A stretch of 64,000 nt of DNA. It comes from Tricholoma matsutake (lineage: Eukaryota; Basidiomycota; Agaricomycetes; Agaricales; Tricholomataceae). Position numbers and translations under genes: made by a program. The DNA is taken from assembly GCA_026075535.2 (NCBI GenBank), contig AP026540.1, positions 4,464,001 to 4,528,000 on the forward strand, written 5' to 3'. The notes below the pieces were generated by a model that was not told the DNA's origin, ran no database searches, and was given only the letters and a program-made list of their open reading frames with translations. Shown piece after piece: positions 33,361 to 45,805 of this stretch (the first letter of the stretch is position 1; the number at the start of each line of letters is the position of its first letter).

Positions 33361-33960
33361 ATGAATACAAGACTATGAGAAATGAGGTGAAACTCTTCAA
33401 GCTATGCCATTACCCATGCTGTGACCACCTCTCAGCAAAAACTGCAAAATCCAAAAGAATGGTGAAGTGCTGGCCTTTCATCTTATCAGGCCCTTTAAAC
33501 AACATGTAAACAGATTAGAAATGAATACAAGACCATGAGAAACAAGCTAAAACTTACCAAGCTGAGAAGTGAGAGATGCAAAGTCAAACCCACCAGGGTG
33601 ACACAAAGTCAGACCCATTGAGAAGTAAGTTACCAGGCTCAAATTCAAGTTGTAAATATAAGTCGATGCACCCCATGGGGCACAATGTTCCCATGGGTTG
33701 TTCACGTGACCAATCGTTGATTTCAAGTCATGCTGAGGTTGAACTTCACATTTTAAAATGCACTACCACCACCTCTCCTTCCTCCAACCCATACCTCCCA
33801 CCTCCATCAGCAGCTACTAATGCCAATCCCACACTGCTCCATCAACAGTAAACAGCAACTGCATGGCTACAAAATTGCCACATCATGTGTGTATCTGGAC
33901 ATCAACAGCATCAATAGCCATCTATTTGTGTTGAGGAGCCTGAGGCCCCTCAACACAAAG
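33361..33960. repeat. short direct repeat and unassigned sequence
   Basis: ATGAATACAAGAC(T/C)ATGAGAAA at 33361 recurs at about 33522, with similar sequence after it (CTAAAACTTACCAAGCTGAG versus TGAAACTCTTCAAGCTATG). The rest holds no recognisable gene. Confidence 0.55.
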
Positions 33961-35407
33961 TAAATTAAGTGTTTTCAATGTTATTTTCTTTCTTTTTCAG
34001 GAGCTTTGAATGTTCTGATCAGGGGAGTAGGGGTATTATTTTGCAGACAACAAGGGCCCAAATGGCATTTATCACCATCTGGGTTCTAGGTGAGTTTTTT
34101 TCTTGTTTCCTTGCATTTTTTGTTAGTAACTAACTATGTTCATTTACATTTTAGGATTCAAACATCTTTACAGCAGTCACCAAGCCTTGAAACCCAGACA
34201 AACCCTGGACAACGGCAATGCCAAACAATGGGATGGCAACAACATAAGAAGGGTCATGAATGACAGATGAAGAACAGGCACAGGAGATGGAGACAGGGCC
34301 ATACAACATGGAAAACAAAAAAAAGGCACAAGAGACATCATAAGTAGGTCTTTTTTTTTCTTATCTGATTTCGTTTCTAGAGTACTGACTAATACAATTT
34401 TTAGGTCTTAATTCAATGATGATGGCCTTCTGACGGTGCCACTAAGAACACAAACACAGAAGCAATGGACAATGACTCTGCACCCACCACTTCCACTACA
34501 CAATAGAGTACCACCAGGATGACAACAATGATAAATAGACAAAAACAGCAGTGCTGGTGGTGGGTAACAAAGACGGGACAAGGCACAAGCAACAAGGAAC
34601 ACCAAAAGGGCCCAAGAGACATCTAAAATGTCTCTTGGGCCATAGGTGTTAGGAAACCACCTAATAAAATTTCATTTTTATTTTATTATGTCAAATTATG
34701 CTACATGATGCCAAATGATGCTACACTTTGATAGTGTGAGAATTTTATTTCACACGCATCAATATATACGTGCATGTACAAATGTGTCAGTAAGAACAAT
34801 GTACAATATATGTAACATAGTATATAAACCTTAAATATATGCCTAGGGGACCCCAGTTGTGTTCTCTTAGGTATTCCACCTATGCTTTCGGTGTGAAAGG
34901 CCTTTGTCAACAAACTCACCTATTAATAACCCCTCGCATCAAAACCATCAATTCCCCCATCACGAGCACAGATCCCGCCCCCTTCTTGTAGAGAGAACCC
35001 GCATGGTCTTAGCTAGCAGATAGTGGGTGTCGCCCTAACAATAGGTAAGTTTTTTTTTGCCCATCTTATTTCTTTGTGGTAGGTAACTAAAATTTTAGGT
35101 ATTGACTACTGACTAGCAGTGATGGTGAAGACTACCAGAACCCAGGGTGATGGGCATGACCCAGGACCCCCACCACAAAGTGATGGCATCAACAGATAGG
35201 GGGACAATGACTATGATGGGGGGACAACAACCACAATGGGGGTTAGATGACCATGATGTGGCAATGACAATGACAACAACAGGATGGGGGGACAACCATG
35301 ACCATGATGATGGGACAACCATGACTACAACAGGGGGATGATGACACAACAAAAATGAGGCCAGCGGCAGACAACCAGGGGAAACATGAGGATGGGACAA
35401 AGGTGAC
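33960..35407 (+). other. iterated intron-like segments in low-complexity sequence
   Basis: Fungal-type intron signatures recur: 34090-34154 (GTGAGTTTTTTTC ... AACTAACTATG ... TTTTAG), about 34345-34404 (GTAGGTCTTTTTTTTTC ... ACTGACTAAT ... TTTTTAG) and 35045-35098 (GTAAGTTTTTTTT ... GTAACTAAAATTTTAG). Exon-like pieces between them are GAC/AAC-rich and lack a sustained reading frame. A solo D LTR interrupts the last unit. The T-tract after the donor resembles the units in the hAT elements. I cannot name a product. Confidence 0.45.
34647..35040 (+). repeat. solo LTR of the D family
   Basis: 394 bp, starts TGTTAGGAAACC and ends CCCTAACA, opposite to the D1 LTRs as drawn on the plus strand. Flanked by the 5-bp duplication ATAGG (34642-34646, 35041-35045). 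A product of LTR-LTR recombination. Confidence 0.92.
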
Positions 35408-36009
35408 TGTAGGGGGACTAGGGGGTGCCCCATGTGTTTCTCCTATTTTTTACATTCATCCTATATTTTTTCTCACTTCATTTCCTTCTATTCTTCATTT
35501 TCTATGATTTTTCCTTATTTTATTACTAATTTTCCTTTCTATCACATTTGTGCATGTTGACAGTTTTATATTTAGAGGTGGAGTACCCTTTCCAACATCT
35601 ACTCCTTGGTGTTAGGGTGACACCCACTTTCTGCTAGCTAAGACCATGTGGGTTCTCTCTACAAGAAGGGGGCAGGATGCGCACACATGATGGGGGAACT
35701 GATGGTTTTGATGTGAGGGGTTATTAATAGGTGAGTTTGTTGAGAAAGGTGTTTCACACCACAAGTGTAGATGGAATACCTAAGAGAACACAACTGTGGT
35801 CCCCTAGCATATATTTAGGGTTTATATACTATGTTATATATATTGTACATTGTTGTTACTGACGTGCTCGTACATGCACGTACATATTGATGTGTGCAAA
35901 ATAAAATTCTCACACTATCAAAGTGTAGTGTCATTCAGTGTAATGTAGCGTAATTCAACATAATAAAATAAAATGAAATTTTATTAGGTAATGGGGCTGT
36001 TTCCTAACA

Positions 36010-37485
36010 TTACCCCCCTTTTATGCCTCGACTTCCAGGCGAGAAAATATTGTATCTGTCCCCTCCATGAAATTTTGGTAAGGCCAGAATTTCATCCCCT
36101 TATACACCATTCTTGCAATGTGACACGGAGCATTTGGATTACATTTAAAGAATTGGGTGATTGCATTATGTGCTCACTTACAATTCTCTTCAGGTTCCCA
36201 TGAATTATTTCCGTTGGTATAGTTCTTCCACTTTATTAGGAACTCCAATTTATTCTGTCAAAGAGATGAGTCTAGAATTTCTTCAACTATATATTCTGGA
36301 GCACCTTCTACTATTATCAGAGGTTGTGGAGTGGTTTGTTGGCCAGGAACCATGGGCAGGCGGTAGGGGCATAGGTGGGAAACATTAATCTCAGGATCAA
36401 TTTTGAATGATCAGGGTAATTTTAGCACTACCACATTAGGCAAAATTACTTTAGAGATTGTGTATGGGCCAACTTGTTTCTCTGTAAGTTTCCTAGAAGG
36501 TCGTGGAATATTTAGGTCCTTGGTACTTAGCCATACCAGGTCACCAACATTGTACTCTGGAGTGGGAGCTCGAGTATGATCTGCATGTCACATCATGTCA
36601 TCACGTGCTTTCATCAATGCCACCTCCACTTCTCCTTGTACCTTTCACATCTTAGATACAAAGTCTTCTACTGATTGTACCTTAACTTCCCTTCAGGGTT
36701 CTATTCCCATGCAGGGATAATACCAGTAATTAGCAAAGAAGGGTGACATGCATGTAGCCAAATGGAATTTATTATTGTGGGAAAATTCGGCAATTGCCAG
36801 CCATTCAGGCCAGTTGGTTTGTTGGTAGTTGACAAACATATGTAGGTACTGCTCCAACTCCTGGTTCATTCTGTCTGCCCATCAGTTTGTGGGTGATATG
36901 CTGTAGATAACTTAGTTTGAATCCCCAATACGTTGTTTAGTTCTCACATAAATGTGGAAGCAAATTGTGGTCCACGATCAGAGATAATGGTATCAGGTAA
37001 TCCATGTAACCGCCATAGCTGATTTAGATAGAGGTGCACCAAGCCCAATGATGAGGTTTCTGTAGTAGTAGGAATAATATGGACCTCCTTTGTGAAGTGG
37101 TCGCATACTATGAATATTGCATTGTACCCTTGAGCCTCAGGTAATCCAGTGATAAAATACATGGATATGTCTTGCCATGGCACTTTAGGTATAGGGTTCA
37201 GTATTAATTTCCCTGCAGGTTTCTCTGGAAATTTCTTCCCCCTCATGCACGTATCACATCCATCCACATACCCCAACACATATTTAGAAATTCTGGGCCA
37301 CCAATAATTTCTCATTACTAATTCCAACATCTTCCATCTTCCTGGGTGTCTGGCAGTCAGCATATTATGATGTAACCAGATGATCTCCCTTCGCAAATCC
37401 TGATCCTTTGGCACATACACCTTTCCTTGGAACAACATCAACCCTTGTTCCTCAGCCTATTCATCTCCTTTAATATTACCTTTCT
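36010..37485 (-). pseudogene. D2 integrase and chromodomain remnant
   Basis: Homologous to 22119-23600. An open part at 37441-36944 carries the finger HHNMLTARHPGRWK ... CDTCMRGKK and ISDRGPQFAS. Downstream integrase and chromodomain sequence is present, but broken by stops and small changes. Confidence 0.85.
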
Positions 37486-37499
37486 TCTCTCCCTCCCAT

Positions 37500-39162
37500 A
37501 CACATTACATTCCTTAGGGCAATGAGTCATTTGTACTTTCCCAGTTTTCCAATCAATTTTGGGATTATGCTTCCATAACCATGGACATCCTATTATTAGA
37601 TTGGTTTTCCCAAGATCACACACTTCGAATATGGCTCATTCCTGATGCTCCTGATACTTTAGTACCATGGTCACCTCCTCCTTGATAGTTCCTCCACGAT
37701 TGACTGTTCTGTCAATATTGTACACCATTATAGGTTGCACCAGCTTGCATGTGCTAATACCATTTCTGGTAATTAAGGACTGATTAATGAATAATCCTGT
37801 AGCACTGCTATCAAGCAACGCTTCCACATCAATCGCTGCATGTGTGTCCACTGTCTACAATCCCACAGTCAAGGTGATTTCAGGTTCTATTCGCGCAGAG
37901 CAAGTAAAGAATTTAGGGGTTTTCAGAAATAGTGCTTGACAATTTTCTTTGTCACATGATTCACAACAGTTGTACTCCTCCTCGATTTCCTTTTCTGATT
38001 TGCTCTAGGTTTCCTCAGATACTAATACATTGTAATGATTCTGGGTCACCAATGGGGAAACCTTCACTGGGACTCTTCCACAAAATTCTTCTGCCTGCCT
38101 TCCTCCAGCTTCACTTCCTCAATTGTAGCTTCTCTAATCTTTCTTTTCTGCCTACAATTCCTAGCAATGTGTCCTAACTGCCCACAGTTAAAACATTTAA
38201 GTGGGGCTTGTCTCCCCGCTTGATCAACCTCCATTGCCTCTGCTGGTGCTGCTGACTCCATAACTATAGGTGTCACTGCCATGGCTGGTGGCTGTGCCCT
38301 TGGAGTTTGCACCTTAGGTGCCTTTCCTTTCTTGGACTTTCCTCCTGATGGCTTTCCAAATTTACTACTTCCATACATCAACTTCAATTCTGCCTGTTCC
38401 TGCCGATATTGCAGATCAAGGCACATCACCCAATTATACCACTCATCCAACTTCTCTGGCATAGAAGGTAGTTGGTAGATAGACTTGAATAAAGAGGGAT
38501 TTAATCCTGCTTTCAAAAATTCTACCAATGCTGCTTCTCCCATATCCATCTGTGAAGCTTCTGCTTTGAACTGCAAAATAAATTCATCCGCCATTAGGGA
38601 GCCTTGGCGCATGGTTTGTAATTTGGCATTGGCTGTTGCCTTTGGATTAGGGTCCCCAAACTGTGCCTCCAATCTTTCCAGAAATTCCTTGAAGGGTGCA
38701 AATGGTTTATTTCACACGGCAATTTGATTAATAGCCTTGTTTCTCCAGAACTGTGCTTTCCCCCCTGGAATATATGAGAGAGCAAACATAATCCTAGACT
38801 TGGCTGTACAAAACTCTGGCTTCTCCCATGGATGTACAATACTATAGAGCTGATAAAAGATTTTGTATTCTCCATGGTACCATCAAAGATTTGTGGGGGC
38901 ATGTACTTAGGTAAGTGCGCTTTTCCATTTCCGGATTTCTCCGCTGCCTGCACATCATCCTGTGACATCCACTCCACCATCTCCTCCATCTCATCATCTC
39001 TTTCTACTGTTGTCTCTGGCTGTACTTCCACTGGTCTGGCTGTGATGCTGCCAACACTGACACTAATTGCAACATTTGTGCCATAAGCGCATCAATTTTT
39101 GCCTCTAGCACTGGTGTGGGAACAGGATTAGGGCCAGGATTAGAAGTTGAGGGTTCAGACAT
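37500..39162 (-). pseudogene. gag: D2 gag-protease remnant
   Basis: Homologous to D1 27240-28893. Gag frames at about 39031-38594 and 38672-38064, with the zinc knuckle CFNCGQLGHIARNC intact and in frame (QAGRQAPLKCFNC, where D1 has a TGA). Protease reads LLDSSATGLFIN, so the DSG triad has lost its Gly, and ends at the same TGA after YQEHQE as in D1. Confidence 0.87.
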
Positions 39163-39759
39163 AATTGTTAGATCTGTGATGAATCACTTCTTCAGCAGAC
39201 TCAAAACTTGTTCTTGGGACCTCTCCAAACATCTATGGGTCACATGATTTGGTAACTTGGGTACCAAACTTGGCAAAACCCATTTGTTCATCTATTGTTC
39301 ATTTGTTTGTCAAATGTTTGTCAAGCACCTAAATTTGGCACTTTGGATCAATAACCCTTCCAACAGTGCCTGATCTCGGGGATAAGACTGAATTTGGCTT
39401 GTAACTAAAATAGTTGTCCAAATAGAGTGATGTAAATCATGACTAAACCAGATCCAATTGGTTGTCTGGTTGCAGCTGTCCTAATGATGAGCGCTGCCTC
39501 TCAATCACTGGTGGTCACAATGTAAGGTGAGGCCTGGCGTCGGCTTATGAAAGAAAAGGTAGATTACATATATACAAGTACTTCCAGCTCGTGCTGAAAG
39601 GATGAGTAATCAGATGTGGCGCAGTGAAACAATGATGTATGCACAAGTAAGAGAAGGCGCACTGATATGGGAAGTTGTGTTCTTCTGTTAGGGCGACACC
39701 CACTTTCTGCTAGCTAAGACCATATGGGTTCTCTCTACAAGAAGGGGGCGGGATGCACG

Positions 39760-40477
39760 TAGTGCTTAAAAGTCCGGTCCGGTCCCGGTTCTCACGCTAT
39801 TTTTGGCAAGACCAGAACCGGACCAGTCCTCCATAAAAGGAAATAACCAAATAACCGGACCAGAACTGCAAAAAAACCAGTCCTAACCAGTCGTGACTGG
39901 TTTTACTAAAAGCCAGTATGACTGATGTACAAAGTGGAAATAACTGCTCAAAAACACTTGTGGGAAACCTACCCATAGTAATTCCCTTGAAACCAGTCAA
40001 AAAATTAAGCAGATTGATGAATAATTGAGTGAGATATCACCAAAAACAAGTTTCCCGATGTGACCAGTTTTACTAAAAGCCAGTAAGACTGATGTATGAA
40101 GTGGGAATAACTGCTCAAAACCACTTGTGGGGAACCTACCAATAGTAATTCCCTTGAAACCAGTCAAAAAATTAAGCAGATCGGTGAAGAATTGAGTGAG
40201 ATATCACCAAAGATGGGTTTCACAACCTGAAACCTGATTGGGAAACTTGTTTTTGGTGATATCTCACTCAATTCTTCACTGATTTGCTTAATTTTTTGAC
40301 CAGTTTCAAGGTAATTACAAGAGGATTACGTGGCTGTGCTTAACTGGTTATGACTGGTCAGGACTGGTCTTGTAGGACCGGTCTTTTGTGGTTTTCTAAC
40401 TTAAAATTTGAAAAAACTGGACTGATGGTCTAGTTCCGGTCATTTTCCAGTCACATGGACCGGACCTTTAAGCACTA
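39760..40477. mobile_element. hAT-type MITE inside the D2 LTR
   Basis: 718 bp flanked by the 8-bp duplication GATGCACG (39752-39759, 40478-40485). Terminal inverted repeat TAGTGCTTAAA(A/G)GTCCGGTCC. It has internal subrepeats: one ~135-bp block occurs twice in direct order (about 39905-40035 and 40070-40215) and part of it again inverted (about 40245-40310). No coding capacity. Confidence 0.92.
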
Positions 40478-41043
40478 GATGCACGCGGGTGATGTGGGAA
40501 TGGATGGTTTTGATGTGAGGGGTTATTAATAGGTGAGTTTGTTGAGAAAGGTGTTTCACACCACAAGTGTAGATGGAATACCTAAGAGAACACAACTGTG
40601 GTCCCCTAGGCATATATTTAGGGTTTATATACTATGTTACATATATTGTACATTGTTGTTACCGACACACTCGTACATGCGCATACATATTGATGCATGC
40701 AAAATAAAATTCTCATGCTATCAAAGTGTAGTGTCATTCGGTGTAATGTAGCGTAATTCAACATGATAAAATAAAATGAAATTTTATCAGGTAATGGGGC
40801 TGTTTCCTAACACTTGGTATGATGTCATTTGGTGGCCTTGATCTGCCTATCTCTGCCTTTTCTATTTTTAGGTTATTATTTGATTTTTGCAGTCTTCACA
40901 TATACTGGGCATTGGCAAAGGGGTCCTTAGAGTTTTCTCTTCGGATTTCCCTTTGCTAGGTGTGCCTCCAATCCTTGTAATATGTACTATAATTTTGACT
41001 TTGGATTTCCCTTTGCTGCCTCTAAGGTTGCCCTTAGAGTGAT

Positions 41044-41443
41044 GAGGTTGAGGATGAGGATGATGAGCAGTGCCATGGCAGACGGTACTTTTCTCTTTCT
41101 TTCTTGTATTATTAGTTTTCCTGCCCCCTCATGCATGTATGACATAGAATATTTTTTTTTTAAATTGAACATATCTGGTGTAAATGAAATCTAGAGGGTA
41201 GCCAGGCTGGAAAAAATAGTCTAGAGCATTGAAGGATACCCAGGATGCACAAGAATCATACATTCCTGGGATGCTTTGAAGCACTTTGGACCAAATTTTG
41301 TTACCCTGAACGCTGGCAAATAAAGGCACTTAGCTTACAGAGCTCCCAGGGTAGCCAGTTGCCTTGGATGCCCTGGCATGCCCTAAGGCACCCTAGGCTA
41401 ACTGAGGCTAACCAAGGACACCCTGGGGGCAAAAGTAAATTTC
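41044..41443. other. no gene seen
   Basis: Contains CCCTGG/CCCTAGG-rich short repeats near 41345-41430. No recognisable domain, LTR or RNA. Confidence 0.5.
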
Positions 41444-42292
41444 CTGATGTGTCAGGTCTGGGTCAATTCCCATCATTCCATGTCGGCATCGGTGTTGCCC
41501 TGTCATCATCCCCCATTCACTGTCATCACCAGTGCCATTCCACCCATGATCCATCCCCCAAGCAGTTGCTCAAGGGGGTGGAGGCAGGTGGTGTGTTGTT
41601 GGCCCCAGTGCTTCATGTTCTGGGGGTCCTGGTGCTGGTAGGTGGTGTCATCATCATCATGATTCATTGTTGACTGCACACACTCATGGTCCACCCTACA
41701 AGCAAGGGCTCACAGGTGTGGGGTGGGTGTGTTGGGTTGTCTTGCATCCATCCATCGTTACCAGTAGATTAGAACCTATAAAACAAAAGAAACAAGTTAG
41801 TTAGTTTATAAAAACAAAAAGCAAATGAAAAAAAAGCTTACATAGGGCCCAAACAATGCAGATCACATCATTTGGGCCCACATTCCATCCAGTTGGCTCA
41901 TTTGCAGGTGGTGGTGATGGCAGATTGGGCATGGGAGCAGTGGCGGTGGATGTCCACACAGTGGTGGTGGTGGTAGAGTGGAGAGGAGGGAAGGCAGTGT
42001 CGACAGTGGTGGTGGTGGTAGTGGTGGTGGTGAGTGATGAGCTGGCACATTTGATGACGCGGCTATATGCTTTGTCATACACAGTGCACCATGGTACCTA
42101 AAGCATGCCTTACACAAGCTACTGTTGTGTAAGGGTTATATTGTGGGTTGCTTATGTAAGCATAATACACAGGGATCTGGGTTCAATTCCTTTTCTTACA
42201 CATTTTTTCAGTGGAATCCAACTAGACTCCAAGTGGACTCACTCCAGTGGACTCCAGTCGAAGTCCACCAGAAAAGGTGGGGGAGTGTAAAG
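41444..42292 (+). mobile_element. hAT-type element, copy 3 (5'-truncated)
   Basis: Right half of the family seen at 12125-14388, same orientation. It has one intron-like unit (about 41770-41840), the Thr/Pro-rich exon-like block (41880-42090, minus strand), the tRNA-like module (about 42116-42200), a few GGACTCC motifs and the end AAGGTGGGGGAGTGTAAAGA. The hairpin ladder and left end are absent, and no target duplication is seen. Confidence 0.8.
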
Positions 42293-42574
42293 ATTAAGAC
42301 TCCTTGGAACCCCTAGCAGGCAACGGGGCTGTAACTTTGTTAGAGTCCCAATGCCCTCGTGGGAAACACTCCACCAAAAGGAAAAAAAAAAATTACCCTA
42401 CCTCAGTAAACAATTGTTTCCCCATATTCGTTTGTCAAACATTAATCATTGACCTCGTTGCGCTATGTATACAACAGTCCCAGCTCTTTCACCAAGTCTC
42501 CGTAGGTCGATGTACGGCAACACAGTACCGGAGCCCTCAAAACGAAGTCACGGTTGCATGGCGACCAGATCGCT

Positions 42575-44920
42575 TCAAAGTTTTACTTTGCTATTTAGTC
42601 GAATGGATTCCCCCCTGTAGTAAATCCAGACCGGGAATGGGATGCCGAGGATAATGGCAAGACCTGCTAACAGCTGCAGAAAAACATGAAAAACATGCAA
42701 AGTCTCTAGAAGGGTTATTCCATACCGAGTTTCCACCCCCCTCACCGAGAGCAGAGTACATCTGCCTTCCGAACAGCGGAAATATGAAGCCCATCATCGA
42801 TCGGAAGACCTGCGTAGAGGTAAATTTAGCCACTGCATCACATCAGAGATCCGGGTGAGAGGAAGGAGAGCTTACCGAAGCTGCAGAAACGGCACTTGCG
42901 GCGTAGACGAAAGCATCTACTAGGTAAAGTTGGATGGGCAGGCTATCGCATGTGTCAGGATGTCAGGTGGCCATCGAAAGTAATATGATATATCATACTA
43001 GCACGTCATCAAACCTAGACATTGGCAATCAGCGTCGTGTTCCAAGATCGGAATTGCAAGGCACCCACCGAAGCCAAATATCCCGGTGCCTATGATGGGC
43101 ATGATCCAATGGATTTTTGCCTGGGCGGACCATCCAAACCAGCTAGATGATGAGACAAAGTCGTAACTATGATGCGAGTCATACAACAGCAAAAGACTTA
43201 CAAGAGTCCAATGGGAACGAAAAAGGAACCGAAGAACAGCGCTGGCATACGCATCTCAGGCTTCCCCTTGCCCTCGTTCTTATCTGCCAACTATCGAACA
43301 ATTATAAGTGAGATCATTTCCTTGCTTGACAGGTTATGGGACACAACCCACGTATTTGTAGACTTGATCCGAAAACTTCGCACCAGTGTACGTCGCCAAT
43401 AAGAAGCCTATTCCTAGACCCAGGTAACACAATCCACCGATCCCTGGGGAGAAGCCATACGTTGAGCTGAAAAAATCTGCAATAGAGCACAATGAGAAGG
43501 ATAGGGCGACGAATGCGAGTGAACGTACCAGCGAAGGTAGCAAACATAAGATAATATATGCCTGCGTATATTCAGCAATGTTAGTTTTTACTGAAAAAGA
43601 ACATAACGAACCATATAAACTGCGTAACAAACATCGGGATCAGCATGTTTGATACACCACACCAAAAATTACATACAACGCCATATACAGACTTAGGACG
43701 AAGCAGATAAAGCTCCGAAACAGCATAGCGAGAGGTCGGCTGAGATTGACCCAAAGGTAATGCAGCTTGTTCTCCTGCGCATTACTCGAGGCAAGAAGTT
43801 GAGCCAACTTTTCGGGATCAGCCGACCGTTTGGCTTTTCGAAGGCGGATGATGGGAGCATATGTTTCCCTAAGCAGTGGTATACCGATTATAGACGCCAC
43901 TCCAGAGACACCTAAAAATATAGCTCAGACATTGGGATGTCAATGATCTGGTATCTCACAAGCAATGACGACAAACACGTATTTGATGCCAACACTCTGT
44001 GCAATGAATCCGCCTGCTATGGGACCAATTACAGGCCCTATTTATGGAGTCAGATTATCATTCTAAGCTAACGGAGACAGCGTACCAATAAGAGGGCCAA
44101 GACTGTATATGGCCATCGCGGAGGCGCGATCACGTGCAGCAAAACAATCGCCCACAGAACCACCACCAATGGCGATGGGGGCACTTCCAGTGAAGCCCGC
44201 TGTCATATCGTTAAAAACATCCAGTAGAAAGGCTTCAAATAAAGGAAACGCACATAAGAAACGCAGTCCGATAAATGATGATGTAGTAGGAGCAAAGGCA
44301 CAGCCCAGGCTAAATCCTGTAGAGAAGAGATTACAGATATGGAGTACCTATGCACATGAGATGAGAAAGGACGTCAGAGTGAAAGCGAAAACCATTACCC
44401 ATGTCCGTCCGTACATCTCAGACAGTGGCGCAAGAAATAGAGGCTTTGGGGAATTCAACAAAAAATCTGGGTAGGTGGCGTAAGTGGTACTCACACCAAT
44501 GGCAAACGAAAGCAGAAAAATAGACAACGTCATTGCGACAGTCGTTTGACTCGTGATGCCATACTTTGTCGCAATCTCTGGTAGACCGGGAGCCATCATC
44601 GAACTGGCCAACGGTGGGACGAAAGTGTAAAGCGATACCTGTACGAATTTCGTCAAGAAAGCCTTGAGAAGTGAAAACAAAAATGAACGAACGATGGATA
44701 CCGCTGTCCACTTCTTTGGTGAGGTCCAATTTCGCGGATTTTCGGGGTCTGTCTCCCAGTCAAACTCTGAATCCTGGACGGTGTCAACTTTTTCGAGGTG
44801 AGGGACAGCGGGTTCACGATCACCCTGGTCGACATGTGCCGAAGCAACCTTTTCGGGCTGAACATCTGTAGCAGAAGAGGCTATAGAAACGCCGGTCTTA
44901 GGGCGCTGGACCTGTGTCAT
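42575..44920 (-). CDS. MFS (DHA1-type) transporter, 15 exons
   Basis: Spliced by eye, it gives exactly 527 codons including the stop (526 residues). Introns: 44639-44692, 44444-44494, 44348-44398, 44038-44085, 43912-43959, 43620-43676, 43562-43611, 43477-43528, 43291-43351, 43143-43201, 43015-43068, 42943-43004, 42810-42875, 42674-42725; all GT-AG, 48-66 nt. Two exons are tiny: 43612-43619 (8 nt) and 43005-43014 (10 nt). The cytosolic N-terminus ends with DWETDPENPRNWTSPKKW, typical of fungal DHA1 drug/polyamine antiporters. The loop 2-3 signature is PLSEMYGRTW (residues 130-139), and RETYAP falls in the central loop. Hydrophobic segments fit 12 membrane spans. Proton-coupled export is a family inference; the substrate is unknown. 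Two introns keep frame when retained. Unlike its surroundings it has no decay stops. Confidence 0.9.
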
Positions 44921-45424
44921 GGATGTGCAGGTAGCCGCGGTGATGTGAGATGGGGCTTTATAAGAAACATCCTGAGCGATTGAGATGGCCCTTTGACGTT
45001 ATAAGAGATTGGTCAAATATGAAGTATGCCACACGCCCGGCTTCAACTTTCTTCCCCGGGCCACTGATTATCCGATCAACAACAAGTAATTAGACTTCAA
45101 AGTCGACCCTAGCGTGCATCCTCGTGCATCTCATTCATTTAAATCTACTACAAGGACTCTCAAGGACTCTGCTCCGATACAGACATACTCAATAATGTTA
45201 CTCGAACAATTTGTGACCAAGAAAGTGGGAGATCCTTACCGGAAGTCACCAAGGTCATCACGTATGCAATCAAGTGACCTGCGGCAAATATCGGTTAAGT
45301 AAGTTACCTCTGATCGAGATCCTATATTTTAACTGTTTCATCAAAAGTCAAAAGTCCGATTCAAGAAAGAGCGCGTGGATCGATCTTTGTTCTACCACCA
45401 GGTCTGTAAGTAGGGCTCAATTCT
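44921..45424. other. upstream region of the MFS gene
   Basis: Presumed promoter of the minus-strand transporter. I see no unambiguous TATA or regulatory motif, and no other gene. Confidence 0.4.
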
Positions 45425-45653
45425 AAGTTCAGTTCGTCAACTCAGAGGCATTACCCAGTTGTGCCTACGATTTTAGAGCTCTGAAGAAGCAAGCTTTTAC
45501 GCTTTTTTGTAGAAGTTATCTATGCTATGCATAGGATGTTGTCTGAGTCCAAACGAGCGTAGAGAACGACTTCGTTCATCAGAGCCTCTCAGCTTCCTGC
45601 TTATGTAATAATTCCTTCCGGGACGGGAAGAACTGAGTTGACGAACTGAACTT
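45425..45653. mobile_element. small inverted-repeat element (MITE-like)
   Basis: A perfect 21-bp inverted repeat beginning AAGTTCAGTTCGTCAACTCA at 45425-45445 and inverted at 45633-45653, enclosing 187 bp with no ORF. No clear target duplication, so the transposon class is open. Confidence 0.65.
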
Positions 45654-45805
45654 CTCTAGATTGAAAGTGATTGGAGAGAGATCCGAGAAGTGACAGTGAT
45701 CAGACAGAGCTGAAACAAGGTTCACAACTCGCAAAGGTTCAAACTCCGGGAATTTTGAAATTGTCCGACGCGACGCAGTTTGTTAAAGTTAAGTAGCAAA
45801 CACCT

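Larger units (their letters stand above)
35610..40812 (-). mobile_element. D2, internally deleted D chromovirus
   Basis: LTRs 35610-36009 and 39686-40812 (the latter with a MITE), flanked by CTTGG (35605-35609, 40813-40817). The internal part is only 3.7 kb: compared with D1 it lacks everything between the integrase N-terminus and the protease end, so RT and most of RNase H are gone. The junction is near 37490, at the short shared motif TCTCCC. Gag and integrase-chromodomain remain, decayed. It could move only with help from an intact relative. Confidence 0.93.
35408..41038 (+). repeat. solo LTR of the E family, split by D2
   Basis: E LTR sequence at 35408-35609 and 40813-41038. Flanks read GTGAC (35403-35407) and GTGAT (41039-41043), a 5-bp duplication with one C/T change. 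No internal E sequence is attached. Confidence 0.87.

Noticed and set aside
35113..35433. His/Ser/Pro-rich ORF
   Set aside because: Generated by ATG/GAC low-complexity repeats, no domain, no conserved counterpart.
45425..45653. Transcription terminator or riboswitch-like fold
   Set aside because: The inverted arms are 187 bp apart and perfect, which fits a small transposon better than an RNA switch.
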